From the NCBI GenBank assembly GCA_965206655.1, contig CBDBKC010000038.1, positions 1,178,001 to 1,242,000 on the forward strand: a stretch of DNA of 64,000 nucleotides, in the 5' to 3' direction. Shown piece by piece: positions 16,403-24,521 of this stretch (position 1 is the stretch's first letter; the number at the start of each line of letters is the position of its first letter). Source of the DNA: JAPPLB01 sp965206655. Its GTDB lineage: Bacteria > Acidobacteriota > Terriglobia > Bryobacterales > UBA6623. Made by a program: the position numbers and the translations under genes. Under the pieces are notes generated by a model. It was not told the origin of the DNA and ran no database searches. It saw only the letters and a list, made by a program, of their open reading frames with translations.

Positions 16403-19400
16403 TCACTGACAGGCGCTCGCGTTGACCTGCCCGACGTTTGAGGTACCGACGCTATTGCCGAATGATATCGTGGCCTGTCCCAGCGCCGCGAAATCTCCCT
16501 GCAAGGTCAGCGGAATGCTAACCGCAATCGTGCTTCCCGAAGCAATGGACTCCTCGAGGGCATACCATTCAGCGATGGGCCCGTTCGCGAAATCAGCCGC
16601 CGGTGGCGTGAATGTGAGATTCGCCCCCGGCGCCCCTTGCAGGTTGAGATTCACGGCGGTGATTTCACGAGTTGTGGAAAGGCCGCGCGCTACGATTGTC
16701 AAAGTGTTCCCTTCACGTTCACAGGTCGTTTCCTGGATGACGGGGACGGCCGGTTCGATGCGCGTCACAGCGACGGCCGCGCCGCTGAAGTCGACCGGCT
16801 GCTCGTCATTCTCGGTGACGAGTCGAGTGAGACGGAAGGTCAGGGTGCCGGCGATTGTACCGGGCTGGTACGGCACGTCAATCGGATTGCCGTTCACAAG
16901 AAACTCCGCCGCGTTCGATCCGGCCGGCACCCGGAAATCGACCTCACTATTCCCCGTATCGATAAACGCCGTGATCGGATCCGCCGCCAAACTGGAATTG
17001 TCCGGCACGAAATCGAGGGCGAGCCTTCCCCTCAGGTTTTCCGCCGGGGTGCCGCTGAAGGTCACGCCGACGGTCGGAACGGGGTCCGGCGTGGGATCGA
17101 CCGTTACTTCCACGCCGGTGATCTGAATCATGTCGAACGTCGAGGCGCCGGTCACAGGCAACGCCACCGCCCCTCCCGTCGCGTTGAACGCTATGGATGT
17201 GTCAAAGAACCCAACAATACCGGGCTGAAACGTCACATCAACGACAACCGAGGCGGTCGACGAAACATCAAAGCTGGATTGCGAAACCTGGAACGGTTGC
17301 CCATCCGGCACGGTCACCGTTACCGGCAGATTCCCCAGGCTCGCCGATGAAACCGTCACCGGCAACGAGAGCGAGCCGTTGATCGGTAAAGCGCCGAAAG
17401 CGAGAGACTGCGGATCGAGGCTGAGCAGGGCGCCGCAAGCGGGCGCGGTCACGGGTACTTGCAGCACCGAAACTCCACCGGAAGCGAAAGTGATCACGTC
17501 GGAGAACGGGGACTCGCTGGGCGTCAGATACGTCACGTCGAAGCCGGCGGTGGCAGTCGAGGTTCCGGCCGCGCCGAGCGAAACTCTGCCGGCGGGTTCG
17601 ACTTGAAGCGCACTCCGATCGAGCCAATCGACGTCTAAAACGATCGGGGCATTCGAAGTATTGATGACGTCGAGTTGCCTGGGGCCGGCCGGCCGGCCGC
17701 ATTCCACTTCTTCTGAAGTGAAGTCGATCCGGGAGGGATCGGCGGCAACCGTGAGCGTCTGCCCTCGCAGAGCAACTGCGTGGTGACAAGCAGGCCGTTC
17801 CGCGTCAGCGGCCGCGAATAAGTTGAGCGTGGCCGAGAACGACCCTTCCTGCTGCGGCTGGAAGAAGACATCAAATTCGATTTCCGTGTCCGAAATCCGG
17901 CGACCCTCGAAATCCACCTCGAAGTTGAGTTCGTCACTGAGTGTCGCGCCAAAGTCCAAAACATCCCCATCCAGCGTCAACGTCACCGTGGCTGGGGCCG
18001 ATTGCAGGAGCGGTGGGATAACGCCGAAATCAATGATCGTGGGGCTAGCGGATGTCACCAGGCAGCGCTCGCCGATCTTTGCGGCAAACGCATCGAAGAA
18101 GGCGCCAGTCTTAACGCCACCGGGATCGATGGAAACCGGCTGCAGACTATTCGGGGTAGTGGGAAACTCGCGCGACCCGGTAAATCCCGCCAGGTAAGCG
18201 TTGTCGACAGCGTCCAGCGCCAAGCCCCATCCCTCGTCAAGAGACTCACCACCCAAAAGCGACGAAAAGACGAGAGCCCTTAGGCCACTGGCGGTGGGAT
18301 CGACAATAGCGTAGAAGGCATCACCCAAACCACCACCAAATTGCAACTGAAAGGCGTCTAGGGTCACGGGGAAATCGCTCGCAGCGGCCGCCCCCACGAT
18401 GTGAGCGTACCCGTTCGAATCGATGGCGAGATCGTAGCCCACATCGAAGCGTTCCGTAGAGTTGTTACCGCCAATCAGAGTGCCGTACAGCATTTCTGTG
18501 CCCTGGCTGTTTAGGACGACCAAAAAAGCGTCCGAGACGCTGTTACCGCAGCAGTTCCGATCGAACCCATCTACCGTTGTCGGGAAGCCGACGGTGCCCT
18601 TCGACTCTAACTCGGCGCCCACGGTGCCGATGGTGGTCGTGCCCCCTGTGAAACCCGTCACGAAAACGCGGCCGTCCGCCGCGGGGGCGATCGAGCGTCC
18701 ACCCTCACTATTGTCGCCGCCCAGGTACGTGAGAAACTCGGTCTGAAAACCGGGATTCAGTTTCAAGGCGAACGCATCATTCAATCCGCCGCGGCGGATC
18801 GACTGAAACGCGCCCATGGTCGTGAGGAGCGTTTGGTCCGTCGAGCCGGTCGCATAAATGTTCCCGCCGCCGTCGAGCGCAATTCCGATTCCAGTTCCGC
18901 TGCCGCTTAACGGGCCGAACACCACCGCGTTCACAAGCGCGCTTCCCGCCGGGTTGATCTTGCCGACCCAGATCTGGAGGCCGTCGATATTGATACGTCC
19001 ACCCGTAAAGTACGTGTTTTGCGCGGCGTCAATCGCGATATCGAAGACGAATCCGGTTACCAACCTGGAGCTGAAAACACCCCGAACATTCTGGACGACC
19101 CGGGTCGAGTAAACGAGCGCGTTCCCCGCCGGATTGATTTTTGTGATGACATAACTGTCGGTATCAGGGGCGCCGGCTCGATCCGACAACGAACCATCGG
19201 TAATCGGATAGCCGGCGCTGCCGAGACCTGTGAAATACGCGTTGCCGGCGGCATCAACCTGCACCGCTTCCGCTGTGTCAATGAACTGGCCCAGGTCATC
19301 GCCGCCGAGAAAGGCACTGTAGACCACCTCGCTGCCCGCGGGGTTGAGCTTAACGATGTAAGCATCCGCATCGCCCTTAAGCTGATTCGGCAGGAAGCCC

Positions 19401-19906
19401 TTCTCCGCGCCCAAAGCCGAACGAGGAATCGATGAAGCCGGGAATTCGAGGGAGGTCGTCGTGCCTACGATGTAAGCGTTACGATCGCTATCAACAGCGA
19501 TGGCGCGGCCGACATCCACACCCAACCCTCCCAGATAGGTCGAGTAAACGATTTCGGGATCGATAATGAGCTCTCGCTCACGGTCATAGGGCCCGACTTC
19601 AAAACCGATTCGATTTTCGCCTCGCCTAACAAAACTCCCCGCGACTTCAAAGCGTTCACCGTCACGGCTTTGATAGAGAAAAGGCTTCTTCTGCCGGACA
19701 CTCGTTCCCGCTGCATGAAGGAGCAGACTGCCGTCTGATTCGAATCCAAGATCATCAGCTCCAACGAAGTGAAGTAGGATCGATTTGGGGTCGGCGCCGG
19801 GGGACAAGACGAAATCGTATTCCAGCCGGCCCTGCCTGCCGTGGTAGACCAAGTCGACACCGGGGGTAGACCTCCTGATACCTGACACGGGCGAAACGCG
19901 GGACAT
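16403..19906 (-). CDS. SBBP-repeat/Ig-like giant exported protein, main part (frameshifted)
   Basis: 1167-residue C-terminal part of a large exported surface protein. Residues from about 10 match the usual PGVDLVYHGRQGRLEYDFVL segment that precedes SBBP propeller repeats. About seven repeats follow, each with a motif like AYIVGTTTSLEFPA, AYFTGLGSAGYPIT or AYLAGFTGSREFPTT. From about residue 600 onwards are ASH/HYDIN-like and choice-of-anchor Ig domains, such as IDFGVIPPLLQSAPATVTL and LAFGALPINGSLSLPVTV. No anchor or sorting signal is obvious at the C-terminus. The true N-terminus with its signal is in another frame at 19755-20468. A single extra base in a C run near 19862-19866 separates them. 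Confidence 0.8.
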   Translation of the reverse strand: MSRVSPVSGIRRSTPGVDLVYHGRQGRLEYDFVLSPGADPKSILLHFVGADDLGFESDGSLLLHAAGTSVRQKKPFLYQSRDGERFEVAGSFVRRGENRIGFEVGPYDRERELIIDPEIVYSTYLGGLGVDVGRAIAVDSDRNAYIVGTTTSLEFPASSIPRSALGAEKGFLPNQLKGDADAYIVKLNPAGSEVVYSAFLGGDDLGQFIDTAEAVQVDAAGNAYFTGLGSAGYPITDGSLSDRAGAPDTDSYVITKINPAGNALVYSTRVVQNVRGVFSSRLVTGFVFDIAIDAAQNTYFTGGRINIDGLQIWVGKINPAGSALVNAVVFGPLSGSGTGIGIALDGGGNIYATGSTDQTLLTTMGAFQSIRRGGLNDAFALKLNPGFQTEFLTYLGGDNSEGGRSIAPAADGRVFVTGFTGGTTTIGTVGAELESKGTVGFPTTVDGFDRNCCGNSVSDAFLVVLNSQGTEMLYGTLIGGNNSTERFDVGYDLAIDSNGYAHIVGAAAASDFPVTLDAFQLQFGGGLGDAFYAIVDPTASGLRALVFSSLLGGESLDEGWGLALDAVDNAYLAGFTGSREFPTTPNSLQPVSIDPGGVKTGAFFDAFAAKIGERCLVTSASPTIIDFGVIPPLLQSAPATVTLTLDGDVLDFGATLSDELNFEVDFEGRRISDTEIEFDVFFQPQQEGSFSATLNLFAAADAERPACHHAVALRGQTLTVAADPSRIDFTSEEVECGRPAGPRQLDVINTSNAPIVLDVDWLDRSALQVEPAGRVSLGAAGTSTATAGFDVTYLTPSESPFSDVITFASGGVSVLQVPVTAPACGALLSLDPQSLAFGALPINGSLSLPVTVSSASLGNLPVTVTVPDGQPFQVSQSSFDVSSTASVVVDVTFQPGIVGFFDTSIAFNATGGAVALPVTGASTFDMIQITGVEVTVDPTPDPVPTVGVTFSGTPAENLRGRLALDFVPDNSSLAADPITAFIDTGNSEVDFRVPAGSNAAEFLVNGNPIDVPYQPGTIAGTLTFRLTRLVTENDEQPVDFSGAAVAVTRIEPAVPVIQETTCEREGNTLTIVARGLSTTREITAVNLNLQGAPGANLTFTPPAADFANGPIAEWYALEESIASGSTIAVSIPLTLQGDFAALGQATISFGNSVGTSNVGQVNASACQ

Positions 19907-20468
19907 CTCTACGCCATGCGGAAGGATCGTTGCCGATGAAGTAGCTACTCCTTCCGGAGAGTTCCTCTTCAGCCCTTACTTTGGGGTCAGGATTAGCGCC
20001 GAACAGTTGCATCCGCAGAACGGCAGGTGGTTCGAGATCGCTTCTGCGGAGTCCCAGGTCGCCTTCATCCCGGACCGGCGTCCAACCCACGGGCCGCCCG
20101 GGCCGTGGCTGGTCGAGCGACAGCACCGCTTCCGTTGCGGCGAGAAATAGGCGATAATTCGCGCCGCGCGCGACAAACTTGACGGCAGGATCGGTCTGTC
20201 CTTGATTCTCTTCGAAGGCTAGGGGCAAATTTCCATAGCTCGCGGCGATTTGGGCGCGCTGAGACGCTGCCAGGGTCGAAGCCGCGATCCCCGAAGGCGA
20301 AACGCGTTTCGTCCAACGGGCATGCGCCCCCTGCTCATCACGCGACTGGCCCGGCGCCGACAAGGCCACGCTGAGCAACAACACGAAAGTCCAACTCGCA
20401 CCGATATCGCGGCGGATTTTGGAGGGGTACTGTCCGCGCCTATTCATAACATCTCGCTCCGTGTTCAT
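19755..20468 (-). CDS. N-terminal fragment of the SBBP giant protein (before the frameshift)
   Basis: The 237-residue frame contains a signal region (SWTFVLLLSVALSAPGQS) and the domain that typically precedes SBBP repeats. That domain includes LPLAFEENQGQTDPAVKFVA, GANYRLFLAATEAVLSL, the SSYFIGNDPSAWRRDVPRFA segment and VRYQEVYP. After VRYQEVYP, homology moves to the frame at 16403-19906 (PGVDLVYHG), so residues past about 203 are out-of-frame noise. Removing one C from a five-C run on the minus strand (plus-strand G run 19862-19866) would make a single gene of about 1335 residues. The start may be ATG 20447. It lies 24 bases after the propeller gene, as the third gene of an apparent leftward operon. 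Confidence 0.7.
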   Translation of the reverse strand: MNTERDVMNRRGQYPSKIRRDIGASWTFVLLLSVALSAPGQSRDEQGAHARWTKRVSPSGIAASTLAASQRAQIAASYGNLPLAFEENQGQTDPAVKFVARGANYRLFLAATEAVLSLDQPRPGRPVGWTPVRDEGDLGLRRSDLEPPAVLRMQLFGANPDPKVRAEEELSGRSSYFIGNDPSAWRRDVPRFARVRYQEVYPRCRLGLPRQAGPAGIRFRLVPRRRPQIDPTSLRWS

Positions 20469-20492
20469 CGCTATACCCGTATCCCTAATGTC

Positions 20493-21557
20493 CTAACGCG
20501 CGCGTCCGCGCGTGGTTGCGCGACGCCCGAAAGTGAGCGTAGGCGCGTCCCGGGCCGGCACCAGAATAATCGAAGGATCTTCACGCCCATCCAGCAACGC
20601 GATCGCGCCCGACAGGCCACCTGTCACGAGATAGCGTCCGTCGCGCCCGATCGGCTCGAAGCCCAAAGCCGAACAGCGGCAAGGGATCGACGTCACTTCG
20701 CCGGTGTCCAATTGCAATGACGCGACGGCGCCGGCGGTGACGACGAATACGATCCTCCCATCCCGTGACACGGCGGCCCTCGGCTTATCGATACCGTTCT
20801 CCGCGCTCGCGATCACCCGAACGGTCGCCGTGCCATCCGCGTCTGAGATCAGTAGCACTTGGGAAGCAACGGAGTCGGTGACAAGAACACCGGTGGAGTT
20901 CGGCAGAAAGCGCAGATCCGCTACAGAACGAACCTGCGTCAAAAACCGCATCCCTGCCTTGGACAACGTGTAGATCGTTGTGACATCGTCGGAGGAAAAA
21001 GCAGCCACGCTTACACCGACCACGTCGGCGACGGCGATCCCCGCGATCAGACCTGAACCTTCCAGCGAGAGCGACTCGCCCACAGTGGGAGAGCGGCTCA
21101 CGTCATCGACAAACAGTAGACTCGCGGACTCCCGGTCGTAGAATCCGGCGACCTCGCCGGATGGGCTAAACAAAATCCGGTCGGGGTTGGCGGGCACATC
21201 AAGGGCGGCCGGATCAGCGTTTCCTTCCAAACTGAGGCGCACGACCTGCCCGCTATCCGCTCTGACACCCAGAGCTACGGCGCGGCTGGGAGCGATGGCC
21301 ACGCGGCGAAGGTCCAGGCCGAAGTCGATTTCGGCGTCAACTCGCGAAGCTCCCGCGACCCCGATGATCGGCTGAACGCCCGATCCCGACGAGGTCGGCA
21401 GGTAGCCGAGAGTAGGGCGTCCGGCGAAACTATTCGCTGTGTTGCCTTTGGCGCTCCCGCTAGCGACACCGACCGCGGCTGAGTTTTGCGCCGATGCCTG
21501 AGAGGTCGCGAGAACTACTGCGACAATGGCAAGCGACGCGATGATCTTGAGCTTCAT
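20493..21557 (-). CDS. Secreted propeller-like protein
   Basis: 354-residue exported protein with a clear Sec signal peptide (MKLKIIASLAIVAVVLATSQ, cleavage near ASA-QN). The body shows WD/YVTN-like repeats such as PDRILFSPSGEVAGFYDRES, VADLRFLPNSTGVLVTDSVA and PRAAVSRDGRIVFVVTAGAV, each about 40-45 residues apart. No catalytic motif is seen. It is flanked in the same direction by the Ig/membrane protein (52 bases) and the SBBP giant (24 bases). It may belong to a surface or outer-membrane assembly, but this is inference only. Confidence 0.65.
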   Translation of the reverse strand: MKLKIIASLAIVAVVLATSQASAQNSAAVGVASGSAKGNTANSFAGRPTLGYLPTSSGSGVQPIIGVAGASRVDAEIDFGLDLRRVAIAPSRAVALGVRADSGQVVRLSLEGNADPAALDVPANPDRILFSPSGEVAGFYDRESASLLFVDDVSRSPTVGESLSLEGSGLIAGIAVADVVGVSVAAFSSDDVTTIYTLSKAGMRFLTQVRSVADLRFLPNSTGVLVTDSVASQVLLISDADGTATVRVIASAENGIDKPRAAVSRDGRIVFVVTAGAVASLQLDTGEVTSIPCRCSALGFEPIGRDGRYLVTGGLSGAIALLDGREDPSIILVPARDAPTLTFGRRATTRGRAR

Positions 21558-21609
21558 TGAGCCAACCTCCTTTGGTCGTACTGCGGGCCGATGGGCATCG
21601 TTCCAGCCT

Positions 21610-22263
21610 TTAACGGCCCGGCCCGGCCGTCGGGGGTCCTACCGTCACGGTTACCGTGGGCGGAGTCGGCGGAACGAAGGGCGGGTTGACCGGTCCACCA
21701 GTGGTAGGGCCGCTGTCTCCCGACAGCCCGACAACGACCGCTACCACAACGCCGGCGGCAATACCGCCGATGATTCCAAGGGTCGCGGCGGAAGAAGCGC
21801 CCGCGGCGGCCCCTACCGCGTTCGTCTGCGCGATCGTAGTGCTCGCTGTTTGACCCTGATATGAAGCGTTGACCTGAACGCCGAACTCACCAGCGACAGC
21901 GTTGGGAGTCATTCCCGTGGTCGTAGCCACACCCTGTGAATTCGTGAGCATCGTCACGCTACGCGCACCGTTCGCAAAGGTCCCGCCGGCGCCGCGGAGG
22001 GGCATCGTGAACATAACGACGGCGCCCGCGACAGGCCGGTCATTCTCATCCACGACCTTCACCACCGGATCACGGGCCGTCCTTTGGCGAATGTTGTTGA
22101 CCGCGCCTTCGCCTTCCAGAATGACAATACGAAGCTTCGACGCTCCCTCCGCCGCCGCAGCGGCTTGTGGAGCGGACTCCAGCGGCGCCGTGAAAAGGCC
22201 GAGGGCGACGGCCCAAGCGACCGTCAGCGAAAAGAGTCCCTTATTCCACCTGGAACGAGTCAT
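21610..22263 (-). CDS. Exported Ig-like protein with membrane segment and proline-rich tail
   Basis: 217 residues. A signal peptide (about 1-31) is followed by an Ig-like domain of the bacterial Big_1/carboxypeptidase-regulatory type: NIRQRTARDPVVKVVDENDR, PVAGAVVMFTMP, TNSQGVATTTGMTPNAVAGE and FGVQVNASYQGQTAS. A glycine/alanine-rich hydrophobic segment (LGIIGGIAAGVVVAVVVGL) could span the membrane, and the tail is proline-rich. It is the first gene of the leftward set with 20493 and 16403. Only 125 bases separate its start from the IS1380 element, which may have altered its promoter. Confidence 0.65.
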   Translation of the reverse strand: MTRSRWNKGLFSLTVAWAVALGLFTAPLESAPQAAAAAEGASKLRIVILEGEGAVNNIRQRTARDPVVKVVDENDRPVAGAVVMFTMPLRGAGGTFANGARSVTMLTNSQGVATTTGMTPNAVAGEFGVQVNASYQGQTASTTIAQTNAVGAAAGASSAATLGIIGGIAAGVVVAVVVGLSGDSGPTTGGPVNPPFVPPTPPTVTVTVGPPTAGPGR

Positions 22264-22384
22264 GGCTTTACCTCAAATCAGGCTGTTCCGACCGCCCTGT
22301 CGGCAGCCTGCCTGCGCTCTTCGATCGGAAGTTTTACCGAACGCTAGCGGTCCCCTGCTGCAAAGATTCAGATGGATCGCCCAG

Positions 22385-24059
22385 TAAGCCCGGATTCCCA
22401 CTTTAGTTTCGATTCTGCTAACCATCGGGTGGCCTCGGACGCCTTTATTTATGCGGGTTGGAAAGCACTCAAGGCGCTGAGGAGATCAACACCCAATGGG
22501 TGAAAAAGAAAACAAACCGTTCCAGCTAAGCTTCAACGGCTTATTGAAAGTCGATTTCCAAGGATCGCGTGTCACTTCCGACGGCGGGCTGATCCTGGTC
22601 CGCGAGCTGGACGAGCGACTCGGACTCGGGAAGCTGATCGACGAACACCTCAGTGACCCACGGCAAGGCTTGAACAAGAAGTTCCCGCTGGCCGATCTGC
22701 TGCGGCAGTCAGTCTACTCTCGGCTGGCAGGCTACGAGGACCTCAATGACGCCGTCCGAGTGTCGGCTGACCCGACGTTTCGCTTGATCGGCTCGAAGAG
22801 GAACTGGGATCGCGGCGGGGCACTGACCTCGCGACTGCAGAGCTTCGAGACGGAGATGCTGGCGAGCGAGGAGAACTTGCTGGGGCTGATGGCTGTGAAC
22901 CGCGAGCTGGTGGCGCAAGCCGAGACGCAAGACGACTCCGAGCGCGTCGTGCTCGACATGGATTCGACCGAAAGCCCTGTCCACGGCCAGCAAGAGGGCA
23001 GCGCCTACAACGGCCATTTCGAGTCGGTCTGCTACCACCCGCTGTTGTTGTTCAACCAGCATGGGGATTGCCTGGCGGCGAAGCTGCGTCCAGGCAACGT
23101 GCACAGCGCTGAGGACTGGAAGGAGTTGCTGCTGCCCGAGATCAAGCGCCAACAGGCTGTGGGCAAACAGGTCACCTTCCGGGGCGATGCGGCCTTTGCC
23201 AAGCCGGAGATTTATGAGTTTTCGGAGGAACGCGGAGTGCAGTACGCCATTCGCATTCCGGCCAACAAGAGCTTGGAATTGGCGATCGAAGACATCTTGT
23301 TTCGCCCGCCGGGCAGGCCGGGTCGCAAGCCCTTGGTGCGCTACAAGAGCTTCCGCTATCAGGCGGAGAGTTGGTCCAAGCCGCGACGCATCGTGGCCAA
23401 GGTCGAGCATCATCTCGGTGAGCTGTTCCCGCGGGTCGGATTTATCGTGACCAACATGAGCTTGCCAAGCCGGTCGGTGGTGCGCTTCTACAACAAGCGC
23501 GGCACGGCCGAGCAATGGATTAAAGAAGGCAAACAGGCCACGCACTGGACGCGGCTTTCGTGCCATCGCTTTCGGGCCAACGAAGTGCGACTGCAACTCA
23601 GCGTGCTGGCCTACAACCTGGGCAACTTGTGGCGGCGGCTCGGACTGCCGAACAGGATCAAGAGTTGGTCGCTCACGAGCTTGCAGCAGCGGCTGATGAA
23701 GACCGGCGGCCGGCTGGTCAAGCACGCGCGCTACTACTGGTTGCTGCTGGCCGAGGGGCATCTGAACCGGCGGCTGTTCGGTGACATGCTGCACAGGATC
23801 TGGGCGCTGCCGCTGCCGAGCGGGTAGCGTTACCTGGACGAGGATCAACAGTTTTTAGCTCCGAAAAGGCTTCGCAGGGAGCAGTGTCGGCCGGTGTGCC
23901 GTTCAGCCCGCTCCATCAACGTCTGTGAGCGGACGGACGGGCTTTGGGGCCTGCCGCCGGAGGTGATGTGCAGGGTTCAGCGCGGAAAGACGTGGTCTTC
24001 GGGGCAGCGCGGGTGTATACTTTCACCGTGCCAGGGCCAAAATGGAAATCCTGGGTAAG
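22385..24059. mobile_element. IS1380-family insertion sequence with TAAG target duplication
   Basis: The element proper spans 22389-24055 (1667 bp). Its ends are imperfect inverted repeats: the left begins CCCGGATTCCCACTTT and the right, read inward, begins CCCAGGATTTCCATTTT. Directly outside both ends is TAAG (22385-22388 and 24056-24059), the four-base direct repeat expected for this family. The single transposase gene runs left to right inside. Intact ends, matching duplication and an intact gene suggest a recent and possibly active insertion. Confidence 0.85.
22496..23827 (+). CDS. IS1380-family transposase
   Basis: 443-residue DDE transposase of the IS1380 type. Family landmarks include the N-terminal SRVTSDGGLILVRELDERLG, DLLRQSVYSRLAGYEDLNDA, VVLDMDSTESPVHGQQEG with catalytic-type aspartates, FRGDAAFAKPEIYEF, and VRFYNKRGTAEQWIKEGKQA carrying the C-terminal glutamate. 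No frameshift or stop interrupts it. The 228 bases after the stop, up to the right inverted repeat, hold no recognisable gene. Confidence 0.95.
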   Translation: MGEKENKPFQLSFNGLLKVDFQGSRVTSDGGLILVRELDERLGLGKLIDEHLSDPRQGLNKKFPLADLLRQSVYSRLAGYEDLNDAVRVSADPTFRLIGSKRNWDRGGALTSRLQSFETEMLASEENLLGLMAVNRELVAQAETQDDSERVVLDMDSTESPVHGQQEGSAYNGHFESVCYHPLLLFNQHGDCLAAKLRPGNVHSAEDWKELLLPEIKRQQAVGKQVTFRGDAAFAKPEIYEFSEERGVQYAIRIPANKSLELAIEDILFRPPGRPGRKPLVRYKSFRYQAESWSKPRRIVAKVEHHLGELFPRVGFIVTNMSLPSRSVVRFYNKRGTAEQWIKEGKQATHWTRLSCHRFRANEVRLQLSVLAYNLGNLWRRLGLPNRIKSWSLTSLQQRLMKTGGRLVKHARYYWLLLAEGHLNRRLFGDMLHRIWALPLPSG

Positions 24060-24189
24060 GTTACACCAGTTAAGCACTAGTTTCAAGCAAAACCTAGTTC
24101 TTTCGCATTCCCAATCCGGGCGGGGAGCGGACGGACACGCCGGGACCGAACGAACCTTTTGAAGGCCACCCCAACTACACGGAATCGAA

Positions 24190-24492
24190 TCAGTCACTGT
24201 CACCGGGGGCTTCTATTACTTCAACATCGATCACTCGATGCCCAACGTCGACCACATCCTCATCGGCTCTATTTACCGCCTCTCGACGCAGCTTCCGCAT
24301 CGCCCACCACCACCGAACCATGACTCCGATCAAGCATAGTGCGGCCACCGCGAGAAAGACCGTAAAGAATAGAATGAAACCGATCAGAAGCAGCGCTCCG
24401 GCAACCCCGGCTACAATCCCCCCCGGCCATCCGTCCAACCAGCGAGGCGCGTTCCCTGCCCCGGAACCATATTGAACCCGGAATTGCATCAC
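24190..24492 (-). CDS. Small membrane protein of unknown function
   Basis: 100-residue protein with one or two hydrophobic helices (about residues 22-60, including GGIVAGVAGALLLIGFILF). The cytoplasmic tail is charged and rich in Arg, Glu, Asp and Val. It lies 29 bases after the sulfatase on the same strand, so it may be co-transcribed with it. No family is recognised. Confidence 0.5.
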   Translation of the reverse strand: MMQFRVQYGSGAGNAPRWLDGWPGGIVAGVAGALLLIGFILFFTVFLAVAALCLIGVMVRWWWAMRKLRREAVNRADEDVVDVGHRVIDVEVIEAPGDSD

Positions 24493-24521
24493 TCAACCGC
24501 CCGGAGCCGGACATAGCCGGC

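Noticed and set aside
19862..19866. Programmed ribosomal frameshifting at the G/C run
   Set aside because: No slippery heptamer of the usual type or downstream structure was recognised; a mutation or sequencing error is simpler.
22709..23848. A 379-codon frame antisense to the IS1380 transposase
   Set aside because: Glutamine-, arginine- and valine-rich shadow with no recognised domain; the sense frame is a clear transposase.
23916..24203. A 95-codon minus-strand frame across the right end of the IS1380
   Set aside because: It crosses the element's boundary and has no recognisable motif.
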